Source of the DNA: a virus
IMG/VR virus record: IMGVR_UViG_3300043783_000154
Coordinates: 1-25,781 of that record
Strand: one strand, 5' to 3'
DNA length: 25,781 bases
Position numbers and translations under genes: made by a program
Notes under the pieces: generated by a model
Told to the model about the DNA's origin: nothing
Seen by the model: the letters and a program-made list of their open reading frames with translations, nothing else
Databases searched by the model: none
In this document: one piece after another, positions 19,295-25,781 of the stretch
Numbering within the stretch: position 1 is the first letter of the stretch
Layout: the number at the start of each line of letters is the position of its first letter

Positions 19295-20746
19295 GTGGGA
19301 TCGCTCATCGGGAAGGCGCTGGCACTGGCGAACCCGGCCGGGCCGCCGGTCCCGATGGGCGAGTCCGGGATCTGGCAGCTTCCCCGCGCCACCTCCTCGA
19401 GGGGCAACGCCGACGAGGCGATGCTGCGGGCTTACGGGCGCAACGGGACGACGTTCAGCAACGCTGCTCTTCTCGGCGCGGCGACGGCGGGCCCGGAGTG
19501 GCAGCTGTTCCAGTCCGCGAAGCAGGACGGCCGGCAGCGGTACTCCACGTCTGACCAGGGCTCGGACACGCGCCGGCAGGTGGTCACCCACCCCGCGCTG
19601 AACCTGCTGAGCCGGCCCAACAAGTTCTGGTCCCGGTTCCGGCTGTTCGAGATCAGCCAGCTTTACCAGGACCTGACCGGCAAATGCCACTGGGTGGTGA
19701 CCAAGTCGGCGAACATGCCGATCGGGCTGTGGCCGGTGCGGCCGGACCGGATGCAGCCGGTCCCGGACCGGGACAAGTACCTGCTCGGGTGGCTGTACAC
19801 CTCGCCGGGGGGCGCCGAGACGATCGCCCTGGACGCGGACGAGGTCATCTACAACCCGCTGCCCGATCCCCTCGACTCCTACGGCGGCACGGGGCCGATC
19901 CAGTCGGTGATGACCGAGATCGACGCGGTGGAGTACGCCGCCCAGTACAACCGGAACTTCTTCAGCAACTCCGCGCGGCCGGACGGCGTGCTCAGCGTCG
20001 ACCACCGGGTGTCGGACGAGGAGTGGGACGAGCTCACCGACCGGTGGCGCGACGCGCACCGTGGCGTGGCCCGCGCGCACCGGGTGGCCGTGCTCGAGGG
20101 CGTGACCTGGGTGCCCACTTCCACGGCACCGAAGGACATGGACTTCCCGAACCTGATGTCCACGGGCGGTGACCGGATCCGTGAGGCGCTCGGCATGCAC
20201 AAGATCATGACCGGGCTCGTGGACGACGTGAACCGGGCGAACGCGCAAACGGGTGAGGAAATCTTCGCCGCGTGGAAAGTCGCGCCGCGCCTGCGCAGGT
20301 GGCGGGACGTGCTCAATTTCCATTTCCTGCCAATGTTCGGCGATATGGGCCAGGGATATGAATTCGATTTCAGATACCCAATGCCCGTCAACAGAGAGCA
20401 AGACAACCTGGAATTGACGGCGAAAGCGAATGCCGCTCTCGCCCTCGTCACGGCGGGTTACGACCAGTCGGACGTGCTCAAGTGCGTCGGCCTGCCGGAC
20501 ATGAAGCCGGTCCTGCACATCACCGACGTGCCGGCCCTTCCGCCGCGCTGGACCACGCCGATGGCCGCACCAGCGGCCGGGGGCGCGCCCGATGAGGCCG
20601 GGCAGGGCGCTGCGGACGCCGTGGCGCAGTTGCGGGCCCGCGCCGGGTGGGACTCGCAAGCGTGGGCGCAGCTCGAGGACCTGCTGCGGCAGGCGAGCGA
20701 ACATCGGCAGAACGCGGCCTGGAACTCCCTGGCAGGTGCCCGGTGA
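19295..20746 (+). CDS. Portal protein
   Basis: A 483-residue protein from GTG 19295. Features of HK97-type (Phage_portal) proteins: HPALNLLSRPNKFWSRFRL, LTGKCHWVVTKSA, IYNPLPDPLDSYGGTGPIQ, NFFSNSARPDGVLSVD and MGQGYEFDF. As in relatives, a helical 'LMSTGGDRIREALGMHKIMTG'-like crown/stem region is present at about 285-310. It forms the dodecameric DNA-entry ring at one head vertex. Codons from about 20310 to 20430 are unusually A/T-ended (aga, aat, gat, cca, gaa), unlike the rest. The C-terminus is Ala/Gly-rich and ends in a 2-base-coupled overlap with the 2H gene (GTGA). Confidence 0.92.
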   Translation: MGSLIGKALALANPAGPPVPMGESGIWQLPRATSSRGNADEAMLRAYGRNGTTFSNAALLGAATAGPEWQLFQSAKQDGRQRYSTSDQGSDTRRQVVTHPALNLLSRPNKFWSRFRLFEISQLYQDLTGKCHWVVTKSANMPIGLWPVRPDRMQPVPDRDKYLLGWLYTSPGGAETIALDADEVIYNPLPDPLDSYGGTGPIQSVMTEIDAVEYAAQYNRNFFSNSARPDGVLSVDHRVSDEEWDELTDRWRDAHRGVARAHRVAVLEGVTWVPTSTAPKDMDFPNLMSTGGDRIREALGMHKIMTGLVDDVNRANAQTGEEIFAAWKVAPRLRRWRDVLNFHFLPMFGDMGQGYEFDFRYPMPVNREQDNLELTAKANAALALVTAGYDQSDVLKCVGLPDMKPVLHITDVPALPPRWTTPMAAPAAGGAPDEAGQGAADAVAQLRARAGWDSQAWAQLEDLLRQASEHRQNAAWNSLAGAR

Positions 20747-21348
20747 CCGCCACGGCGTGGGACGCGCTCGCGGCCATGGATGCAGCGCAGCCGGACTACT
20801 CGGGCTCGTGCATGATCGCCCTGTACCCGCCGGCGGACGTCGCGGAGCAGCTGGCGATACCTGATGGCCTCCCGCCAGATGAGATCCACCTGACCGTCGC
20901 TTACACCGGCGACTGCGCGGACGTGGACGAGTTCACCCTCGCCTCTGCCGCGAGCGCCCTGGCGGACCGCCAGCCGGTCGCTGCCACGATCTCGGGTCAC
21001 GCACGGTTCACCGGGGGCGATGACGGAGACGCCTTCGTGGCCCTCGTGGACTCGCCGATGCTCGACACGCTGCGGCGCTCCGCCGTGGACGTGCTGGCCA
21101 CCCGCGGCATCGCGATCCCCTCGGAGCACGGGTTCACCGCGCACATGACGATCTGCTACGCCGATCCGGCCGCCGCGGACCCGGTCGGCCGCCTCGAGCC
21201 GTTCCCGGTCACTTTCACCGGGGTGTCCGCGAGTTACGGCACCGAGCGTTACACGTTCCCGTTCTGCCCCGGGCCCGGGGACGCGCCTGCGCGGGACTCG
21301 TGGAACTCACTGCGGCAGGCGGCGACGGACAGGGCAGGTGAGCGATGA
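20743..21348 (+). CDS. 2H phosphoesterase family protein
   Basis: A 201-residue protein from GTG 20743 (GTGA overlap with portal). It has two HxT motifs, the signature of 2H phosphoesterases: IHLTVAYTG (H49, T51) and AHMTICYAD (H134, T136), about 85 residues apart as expected for the duplicated lobe fold. The family cleaves or joins 2',5'- or cyclic phosphate bonds in RNA and nucleotides; phage members include anti-CBASS enzymes such as Acb1. Lying between portal and protease, it could also be a virion-associated protein. Substrate unknown. Confidence 0.75.
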   Translation: MTATAWDALAAMDAAQPDYSGSCMIALYPPADVAEQLAIPDGLPPDEIHLTVAYTGDCADVDEFTLASAASALADRQPVAATISGHARFTGGDDGDAFVALVDSPMLDTLRRSAVDVLATRGIAIPSEHGFTAHMTICYADPAAADPVGRLEPFPVTFTGVSASYGTERYTFPFCPGPGDAPARDSWNSLRQAATDRAGER

Positions 21349-22931
21349 GCAACGTGTACCCGCTGAAGTGCCGGATCCGCGCGGAGGCTGGCGCTACCCG
21401 GGTCGATGTGTACGACGACATCGGGGGCGGCGGGTGGTTCAGCGACGGGATCTCGGCCAGCGACTTCGTAGCCCAGATCTCCGGCCTGAAAGGCAAGCTG
21501 GACATCCACGTCAATTCGGGTGGCGGGGACGTCTTCGACGGCATCGCCATCGCCAATGCGATCCGCAGCCACAAGGGCGCCGTCACCACGACTGTTGACG
21601 GCCTCGCCGCGTCCATCGCGTCGGTGATCGCCCAGGCGGGCCAGGAGCGCATCGCAGCCGCAGGGTCAATGCTGATGATCCACGAGGCCAGCGGAGGGTG
21701 CATCGGCGACGCGGCCGGGATGGCGAAGATGGCCGAGACGCTCGACAAGGTCTCTGCCAACCTCGCCGACATCTACGCCGACCGCTCCGGGCGCGGGAAC
21801 GCGGGCACCTGGCGTGACGCGATGAAGGCCGAGACCTGGTACACCGCGGAAGAGGCCGTCGCGGCCGGGCTGGCCGACAAGGTGGGCGGCGACGCGGCGA
21901 CGCTGCCGCCGGGCCTGGATGTGGCTGCCTTCACCGCGGTCCCGGGCCGGATCGCCGCCAGGCTCCGCGAGATGCCCGCCGGCCAGCCGCAGGACGCGGC
22001 CCGGCATGACCCGATGAAGGGCACCCACAGCCACGCCCACCCTGCTTACGGCAGCCAGGGCGGAGATGCCCTCCATAGTCATGAACATCAGCACGATGGG
22101 GACGCGAACCACTCCCACAGCCACGCTGAACCTGAGCCCGCTGGGGATGCCGAGGACCACGTGCACGGCCCGGACGGCCACACCCACGTTAGCCACACGT
22201 TCAGCTCTGAGGGTCAGGTGGTCCTTGAGTTCACGGGCAACGGCAATGCCATGGGCGAGGCGTTCTGGGCGTGGATGAAGGAGAACATCCGCATCAAGGG
22301 CGCGGCGGGCAAGCCCGGCACCCACGGTGACCACGAGCGGTTCGACCCCGACGGTGACGGGGACTGCGACGCCTGCCCCGAAGGTGACACCGACCACGAC
22401 TACTGGACGGCCGCGGGCGAGCAACTCAAGTCCGTGCCCGGCAAGCCGATGGAAGACCGGGCCGCGCTGCTGGCCGGGGTCCGCGCCATCGTCCGCGAGG
22501 AACTCGCCGGGCTGGCCACGTTCCTCGGTGCCGATTCCAGGGTCGACAACTCGGACTGGGACGCGAGCAAGGCATGGTCCGCGGGTGCCGATTCTGACGA
22601 CCCGGCGGCGTTCTACGCCGGGATCTGCGCCGGCAAGAAGGCGGGCGACAAGTCCACTCAGGCCGCGTGGGCCCTGCCGTACAAGTACTCGCCGTCCTCG
22701 GCGCCGAACGCCGCGGGTGTCCGCAACGCCCTGGCCCGGCTGGACCAGACCGAGGGCCTGACGAACAAGGCCGAGGCCAAGGCCACCTTGCAAGCGGCGA
22801 TGAAGAAGGTCAACCCGGACTGGGAGCCGGAAGACAGCGCGGGCGACGGGCCCGGCGATGAGACCAACACCGACCTCTCCGGGGCCGACCTGGAGCAGAT
22901 CCGATCAGCTCTGAGAGGAGCGTTCGCATGA
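21345..22931 (+). CDS. ClpP-like head maturation protease fused to His-rich and scaffold-like regions
   Basis: A 528-residue protein from ATG 21345. Residues 1-190 form a ClpP-type serine protease: HVNSGGGDVFDG, nucleophile Ser90 in DGLAASIAS, and His113 in MLMIHEAS. Residues 221-284 hold 16 histidines (THSHAH, HSHEHQH, HSHSH, HVHGPDGHTHVSH), a likely metal-binding stretch. Residues 334-352 (DPDGDGDCDAC...EGDTDHD) resemble a calcium-binding DxDxDG loop. The C-terminus (about 405-528) has WDASKAWSAGADS, then SPSSAPNAAGVRNALARL, a helical domain seen near phage head proteases, probably a scaffold. Such proteases trim scaffold and capsid during head maturation. It overlaps portal-side and capsid genes by 4 bases (ATGA). 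Confidence 0.85.
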   Translation: MSNVYPLKCRIRAEAGATRVDVYDDIGGGGWFSDGISASDFVAQISGLKGKLDIHVNSGGGDVFDGIAIANAIRSHKGAVTTTVDGLAASIASVIAQAGQERIAAAGSMLMIHEASGGCIGDAAGMAKMAETLDKVSANLADIYADRSGRGNAGTWRDAMKAETWYTAEEAVAAGLADKVGGDAATLPPGLDVAAFTAVPGRIAARLREMPAGQPQDAARHDPMKGTHSHAHPAYGSQGGDALHSHEHQHDGDANHSHSHAEPEPAGDAEDHVHGPDGHTHVSHTFSSEGQVVLEFTGNGNAMGEAFWAWMKENIRIKGAAGKPGTHGDHERFDPDGDGDCDACPEGDTDHDYWTAAGEQLKSVPGKPMEDRAALLAGVRAIVREELAGLATFLGADSRVDNSDWDASKAWSAGADSDDPAAFYAGICAGKKAGDKSTQAAWALPYKYSPSSAPNAAGVRNALARLDQTEGLTNKAEAKATLQAAMKKVNPDWEPEDSAGDGPGDETNTDLSGADLEQIRSALRGAFA

Positions 22932-24439
22932 AGGGGCAGGTTGAAATCCCCCAGACCTCCGAAGAGCTGGAGGAACTGCTGAACGACGCCGGGCGGATGA
23001 GCGACATCCTGAAGAACGGCGAGTTCGGCGAGCTGACCGCGGGCTACATCGCCAAGGCGATGGCCGACCAGCGGCAGGAACTGGCCGCGCAGATGCGCGA
23101 GCAGATGGAGACCGGCAAGCAGCAGGTGCTCCAGTCGTGGGCCGAGCAGGGCATGACCCCGCAGAACGGCTTCCGGCCCGGCGGGGCCGCGGTCTCCAAG
23201 CGGGACGCGCGGGCGCAGCGGATCATCGCCAAGGCGAAGCGCCGGATGCCGGACGCCGAGTTCCAGGCCGACAATCAGGGCCTGTTCAGCGGCATGGCGA
23301 TGGGCGCCGAGTTCGATGAGGAGCCGTTCGCCGAGTCGATGCGCGCCTTCATGTACCGGATCTGGAAGGCCGAGCACGCCGCGAAGGACTCCGGTAACGG
23401 CGACCTGGTCGCCGCGATCCGTGCCGACAAGGAGAAGCTGTTCAAGGCGCTCTCCCGGCCGCAGAACGCGAGCCTTAGCGAGCGCCTGCCGGCCGAAGGC
23501 GGGTTCCTGGTTCCCGAGGTTCTGCGCAGCCAGATCCTGATGCTGGCCCTGGAGCAGTCGGTGGTGCGGCCCCGCGCCCAGGTGATCCCGATGGACTCGC
23601 TGCGCGTCCCGATGCCCATCATCGATGACACCAGCCACGTGTCCAACGTGTACGGCGGGGTCGCGGCGTACTGGACTGCTGAAGGTGCGACGCTCGCGGC
23701 GACCGCGCCGAGTTTCGGGCGGTTCGAGCTGGAAGCACGCAAATTGACCGCGTATACGACGATTCCAAACGAACTACTCCAGGACTCGATCACCCCCCTG
23801 GACCGCTGGTTCGACATCTTCTTCCCCAAGGCGATGGCCTACTTCGAAGATGTGGCGTTCATCAGCGGGACAGGGGTTGGCGAGCCCCAGGGTTTCCTGA
23901 ACGCCCCGGCCGCGATCAAGCTCAACAGCGCGACCGAGTACGAGATCGCCTTCAGCGATGTCGCCGCCATGTTCACGCGGATGTGGCCGCCGTCGCTGCG
24001 CAACGCGGTGTGGCTCGCCTCGCCGGACATGTTCGGGCAGATCCTGCAACTGTCCCTGTCGTCCAGCGTGGCCCCGCCCCTGATGCTGCAGTCCTACCAG
24101 GCGATGGATGCCCCGGCAGGCGGCAATGGCGACGGGGTGAATTACATGCTGATGGGGAGGCCGCTGGTCGTCAGCGAGAAAATCCCGTCCAGCCTGAGCG
24201 GAAACACGACCACGGCGGGCGCGCTTTCCTTCGTAGATTTTTCGCAGTACCTAGTCGGCGACCGCCAATCCATGCAAATTGCCACGAGCGAAGAGTACCT
24301 ATTCGCTTCCGACCTCGTGGCTTACCGAGTCATAGAAAGGCTCGATGGAAGGGTCTGGCAGCAAACAGCCCTGACTCCCCAGAACGGCTCCACGCAGACC
24401 CTTTCGCCTGTCGTTCTACTCGACACTCCGCACGCCTGA
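22928..24439 (+). CDS. Major capsid protein (HK97 fold)
   Basis: A 503-residue protein from ATG 22928 (ATGA overlap). Residues 1 to about 165 are helical and charged (SEELEELLNDAGRMSDILK), like the HK97 delta domain that acts as internal scaffold. The mature shell begins near LPAEGGFLVPEVLRSQIL (about 187-203), followed by YWTAEGATLAATAPSFG, RKLTAYTTIPNELLQDS, FISGTGVGEPQGFLN and RVIERLDGRVW, all typical of HK97 gp5-like capsids. The upstream protease probably removes the delta part. The last 80 codons have many A/T-ended codons (gta, cta, ata, aga), unlike the rest of the gene, and lie next to a freestanding endonuclease gene. Confidence 0.93.
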   Translation: MKGQVEIPQTSEELEELLNDAGRMSDILKNGEFGELTAGYIAKAMADQRQELAAQMREQMETGKQQVLQSWAEQGMTPQNGFRPGGAAVSKRDARAQRIIAKAKRRMPDAEFQADNQGLFSGMAMGAEFDEEPFAESMRAFMYRIWKAEHAAKDSGNGDLVAAIRADKEKLFKALSRPQNASLSERLPAEGGFLVPEVLRSQILMLALEQSVVRPRAQVIPMDSLRVPMPIIDDTSHVSNVYGGVAAYWTAEGATLAATAPSFGRFELEARKLTAYTTIPNELLQDSITPLDRWFDIFFPKAMAYFEDVAFISGTGVGEPQGFLNAPAAIKLNSATEYEIAFSDVAAMFTRMWPPSLRNAVWLASPDMFGQILQLSLSSSVAPPLMLQSYQAMDAPAGGNGDGVNYMLMGRPLVVSEKIPSSLSGNTTTAGALSFVDFSQYLVGDRQSMQIATSEEYLFASDLVAYRVIERLDGRVWQQTALTPQNGSTQTLSPVVLLDTPHA

Positions 24440-24547
24440 TAAACGGCCCGGCTACTAATCCTCGGAAAGGAGGTTCTGTCAGTGGTGACGGATATTCTTG
24501 AGAATAAACCGGCAATTGGCCGGACCTGCAATCCGAGGAGAATTCAG

Positions 24548-25201
24548 ATGCCAGGAAGGAAGCCATGCCCGGTGGGCTGTACCTGCGGGCACCATCCGCA
24601 GGGCAACCTGCCCGCTGCGGAGAAGGATCGCCTCCAGCGTGAGCGTGCCCACGAGCGGTATGTGGAGAACCGCGAGGAGAAGATCGCCTACGCGCAGGAG
24701 TGGGGGCGTTCTCACCCCGAGCGCCGGCGCGCGAACACGCGGAGAGCAGCCCGCGTGTACCGGGAGAAGAACCGGGACACCATCAACGCCAAGGCGCGGG
24801 CGGCATACGATCCAGCGGCCGATTCGGTAAAGAGCCGCGTGTGGAAGTTCGGCCTGTCGCGCGAGGAGACGGTGCGCCGGTTCAACGAGCAGCGCGGCCG
24901 GTGCTACATGGGTGGCGAACCGCTGGACCTGGATGCACCGAGGGGTTTCTTCGTTGATCACGCTCGCTGGTGCTGCCCGGGTATCAAGTCGTGCGGTCAG
25001 TGCGTGCGTGGGCTGACCTGCGATTCCTGCAACAAAGGTGCCGGGTGTTTCGGCGATGACCCGGCGCGTTTGCGCCGGGCTGCCGACGCGATTGAGGCGG
25101 CGGACGCCGCCGTTTCGGCCCAGATGGCCACCATGCCCGTCCAGGGCGAGCTTCCGATCGATATCAAAAGGGCGGCTCGCCGCCGGGAGGAGAGTGCGTA
25201 G
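24548..25201 (+). CDS. Freestanding endonuclease VII-like HNH protein
   Basis: A 217-residue protein from ATG 24548 (GAGGAG, 7 bases upstream). It starts with a cysteine finger (CPVGCTCGHH), then a long basic helical region (about 25-90) and an endonuclease VII-like core near 110-165: RFNEQRGRCYM, VDHARWCC (D137, H138), SCGQCVRG and TCDSCN. The first zinc CxxC reads C-Y-M-G, so one ligand is missing. An in-frame GTG 24482 behind a near-perfect AAAGGAGG site would add 22 residues and is a real alternative. The gene sits between capsid and the next head gene, a classic homing-endonuclease place. Activity is uncertain. Confidence 0.75.
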   Translation: MPGRKPCPVGCTCGHHPQGNLPAAEKDRLQRERAHERYVENREEKIAYAQEWGRSHPERRRANTRRAARVYREKNRDTINAKARAAYDPAADSVKSRVWKFGLSREETVRRFNEQRGRCYMGGEPLDLDAPRGFFVDHARWCCPGIKSCGQCVRGLTCDSCNKGAGCFGDDPARLRRAADAIEAADAAVSAQMATMPVQGELPIDIKRAARRREESA

Positions 25202-25204
25202 CCA

Positions 25205-25624
25205 ATGATGGAAGGCCTGGGGCGGGTATTCAACATCGTCCCTATCGCAGCCGGAACGCTGATCAGCATGAAGGACTGCGCCGGAATTACCTGGATTTGC
25301 ACGGGAGACGACACATTTACCCTGTCTTCCGCCGCAACCTACAACGGCTCGGCGTCCACCCTGGCGACGATCACCGACTACTACACCAACACCTCCACGG
25401 CGGGTGCCGCGGAGTGGGTGGCGGCGAACCAGGCCGCGGCGGACAACGTCGCCATTGCCTCGGGCTCGGTGTCGTTCTACACCGACGCCTCCGACCTCCC
25501 GGCCGCTGCCGAGTACGTCGAGGTGACCGTGGCGGCCTCCGGCAAGGTCACCGCGCTCCTGCATGACCTGCTGGTGCAGCGCACCCCGCCGAACCTGCGG
25601 GCTCTTTCCGGCTCGACTTCGTAA
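25205..25624 (+). CDS. Probable head accessory (decoration-like) protein
   Basis: A 139-residue protein from ATG 25205. It is predicted to be beta-rich: FNIVPIAAG, GITWICTGDDTFTLSSA, ITDYYTNTSTAGAAEWV, SVSFYTDAS, YVEVTVAASGKV. The gene position, directly after the capsid (with the endonuclease inserted between) and before another structural-looking gene, matches head decoration or neck proteins of actinophages. The ending LLVQRTPPNLRALSG is well ordered. I recall related proteins in actinophage head operons, but cannot name the family with certainty. Confidence 0.55.
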   Translation: MMEGLGRVFNIVPIAAGTLISMKDCAGITWICTGDDTFTLSSAATYNGSASTLATITDYYTNTSTAGAAEWVAANQAAADNVAIASGSVSFYTDASDLPAAAEYVEVTVAASGKVTALLHDLLVQRTPPNLRALSGSTS

Positions 25625-25633
25625 GGGCGGCCA

Positions 25634-25781
25634 GTGACTGACCTGAAGATCAGCAAGCAGCAGGGCGCGACCGGAGGGGCCGGCGAGTCAGTCGACCAGA
25701 CGACCACGTTCTACCGCAAGGACGGCACCTACCAGACGCCGGGCGTGGCCGATGGCGTGTTCGACCTGAACGCCGGGTCGA
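25634..25781 (+). CDS. Partial gene, hypothetical structural protein (cut by window end)
   Basis: GTG 25634 opens a frame with no stop to the window end (49 complete codons). It begins VTDLKISKQQGATGG and continues with FYRKDGTYQTPGV. A weak ribosome site (AGGGCGG) lies about 5 bases upstream. Polar, acidic and Gly-rich; position in the head operon suggests a structural or connector role, but the fragment is too short to tell. Confidence 0.5.
   Translation, partial: MTDLKISKQQGATGGAGESVDQTTTFYRKDGTYQTPGVADGVFDLNAGS

Noticed and set aside
19289-20704. Minus-strand frame opposite portal
   Set aside because: Antisense shadow; portal motifs are unambiguous on the plus strand.
1-25781. CRISPR array
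   Set aside because: No set of regularly spaced direct repeats seen.

Overview
The window reads as part of the genome of a temperate, tailed (HK97-type head) phage of a high-GC actinobacterium. Reasons: GC-rich codon third positions throughout, many GTG starts, gene junctions of the ATGA/GTGA overlap type, a DUF6221-type gene, a large serine integrase, and an HK97-style set of terminase, portal, ClpP-like head protease and major capsid genes. No clear bacterial core gene is present. A near-symmetric dyad just upstream of the integrase looks like an intact attP, which would mean the sequence comes from a free or circular phage genome rather than an integrated copy. The host genus cannot be fixed from the sequence.

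Layout. (1) 1-1262: a Cro/CI-type HTH gene, two small genes and two tandem serine tRNA genes (anticodons GCU and CGA; the second is irregular). (2) 1264-3160: leftward serine integrase, candidate attP and a large hairpin. (3) 3161-7455: an unusual surface-polysaccharide-like block: membrane GT2 synthase, exported NodB/PgaB-like protein with altered catalytic motifs, a small membrane protein, a lysozyme-like domain protein and an NAD-dependent sugar epimerase-like protein. (4) 7436-11248: tightly overlapping small genes of mostly unknown function, closed by a strong intrinsic terminator. (5) 11278-13931: a second run of small genes, several cysteine-rich, with one probable frame disruption. (6) 13982-15309: a protein with two endonuclease VII-like HNH domains in tandem, then a classical small HNH endonuclease. 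(7) 15310-18798: a structured, AT-richer gap and, on the minus strand, RHH protein, small terminase and large terminase; the large subunit is interrupted by a 357-residue intein carrying a LAGLIDADG endonuclease. (8) 18799-25781: a divergent control region, then rightward small membrane protein, portal, 2H phosphoesterase, protease/scaffold fusion, capsid, freestanding endonuclease VII-like gene, a probable head accessory protein and a partial gene.

How it works together: the integrase and attP would handle lysogeny. The 3.2-7.5 kb block may alter the host envelope or lysogen surface. TerS/TerL/HNH package DNA into a head built from portal, capsid and protease. Several selfish or homing-type elements (intein, EndoVII-like genes) sit inside or next to the packaging and head genes. 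The best candidates for something undescribed are the phage polysaccharide block, the His-rich/acidic protease-scaffold fusion, the tandem EndoVII protein and the intein-bearing terminase transcribed divergently from the head genes.
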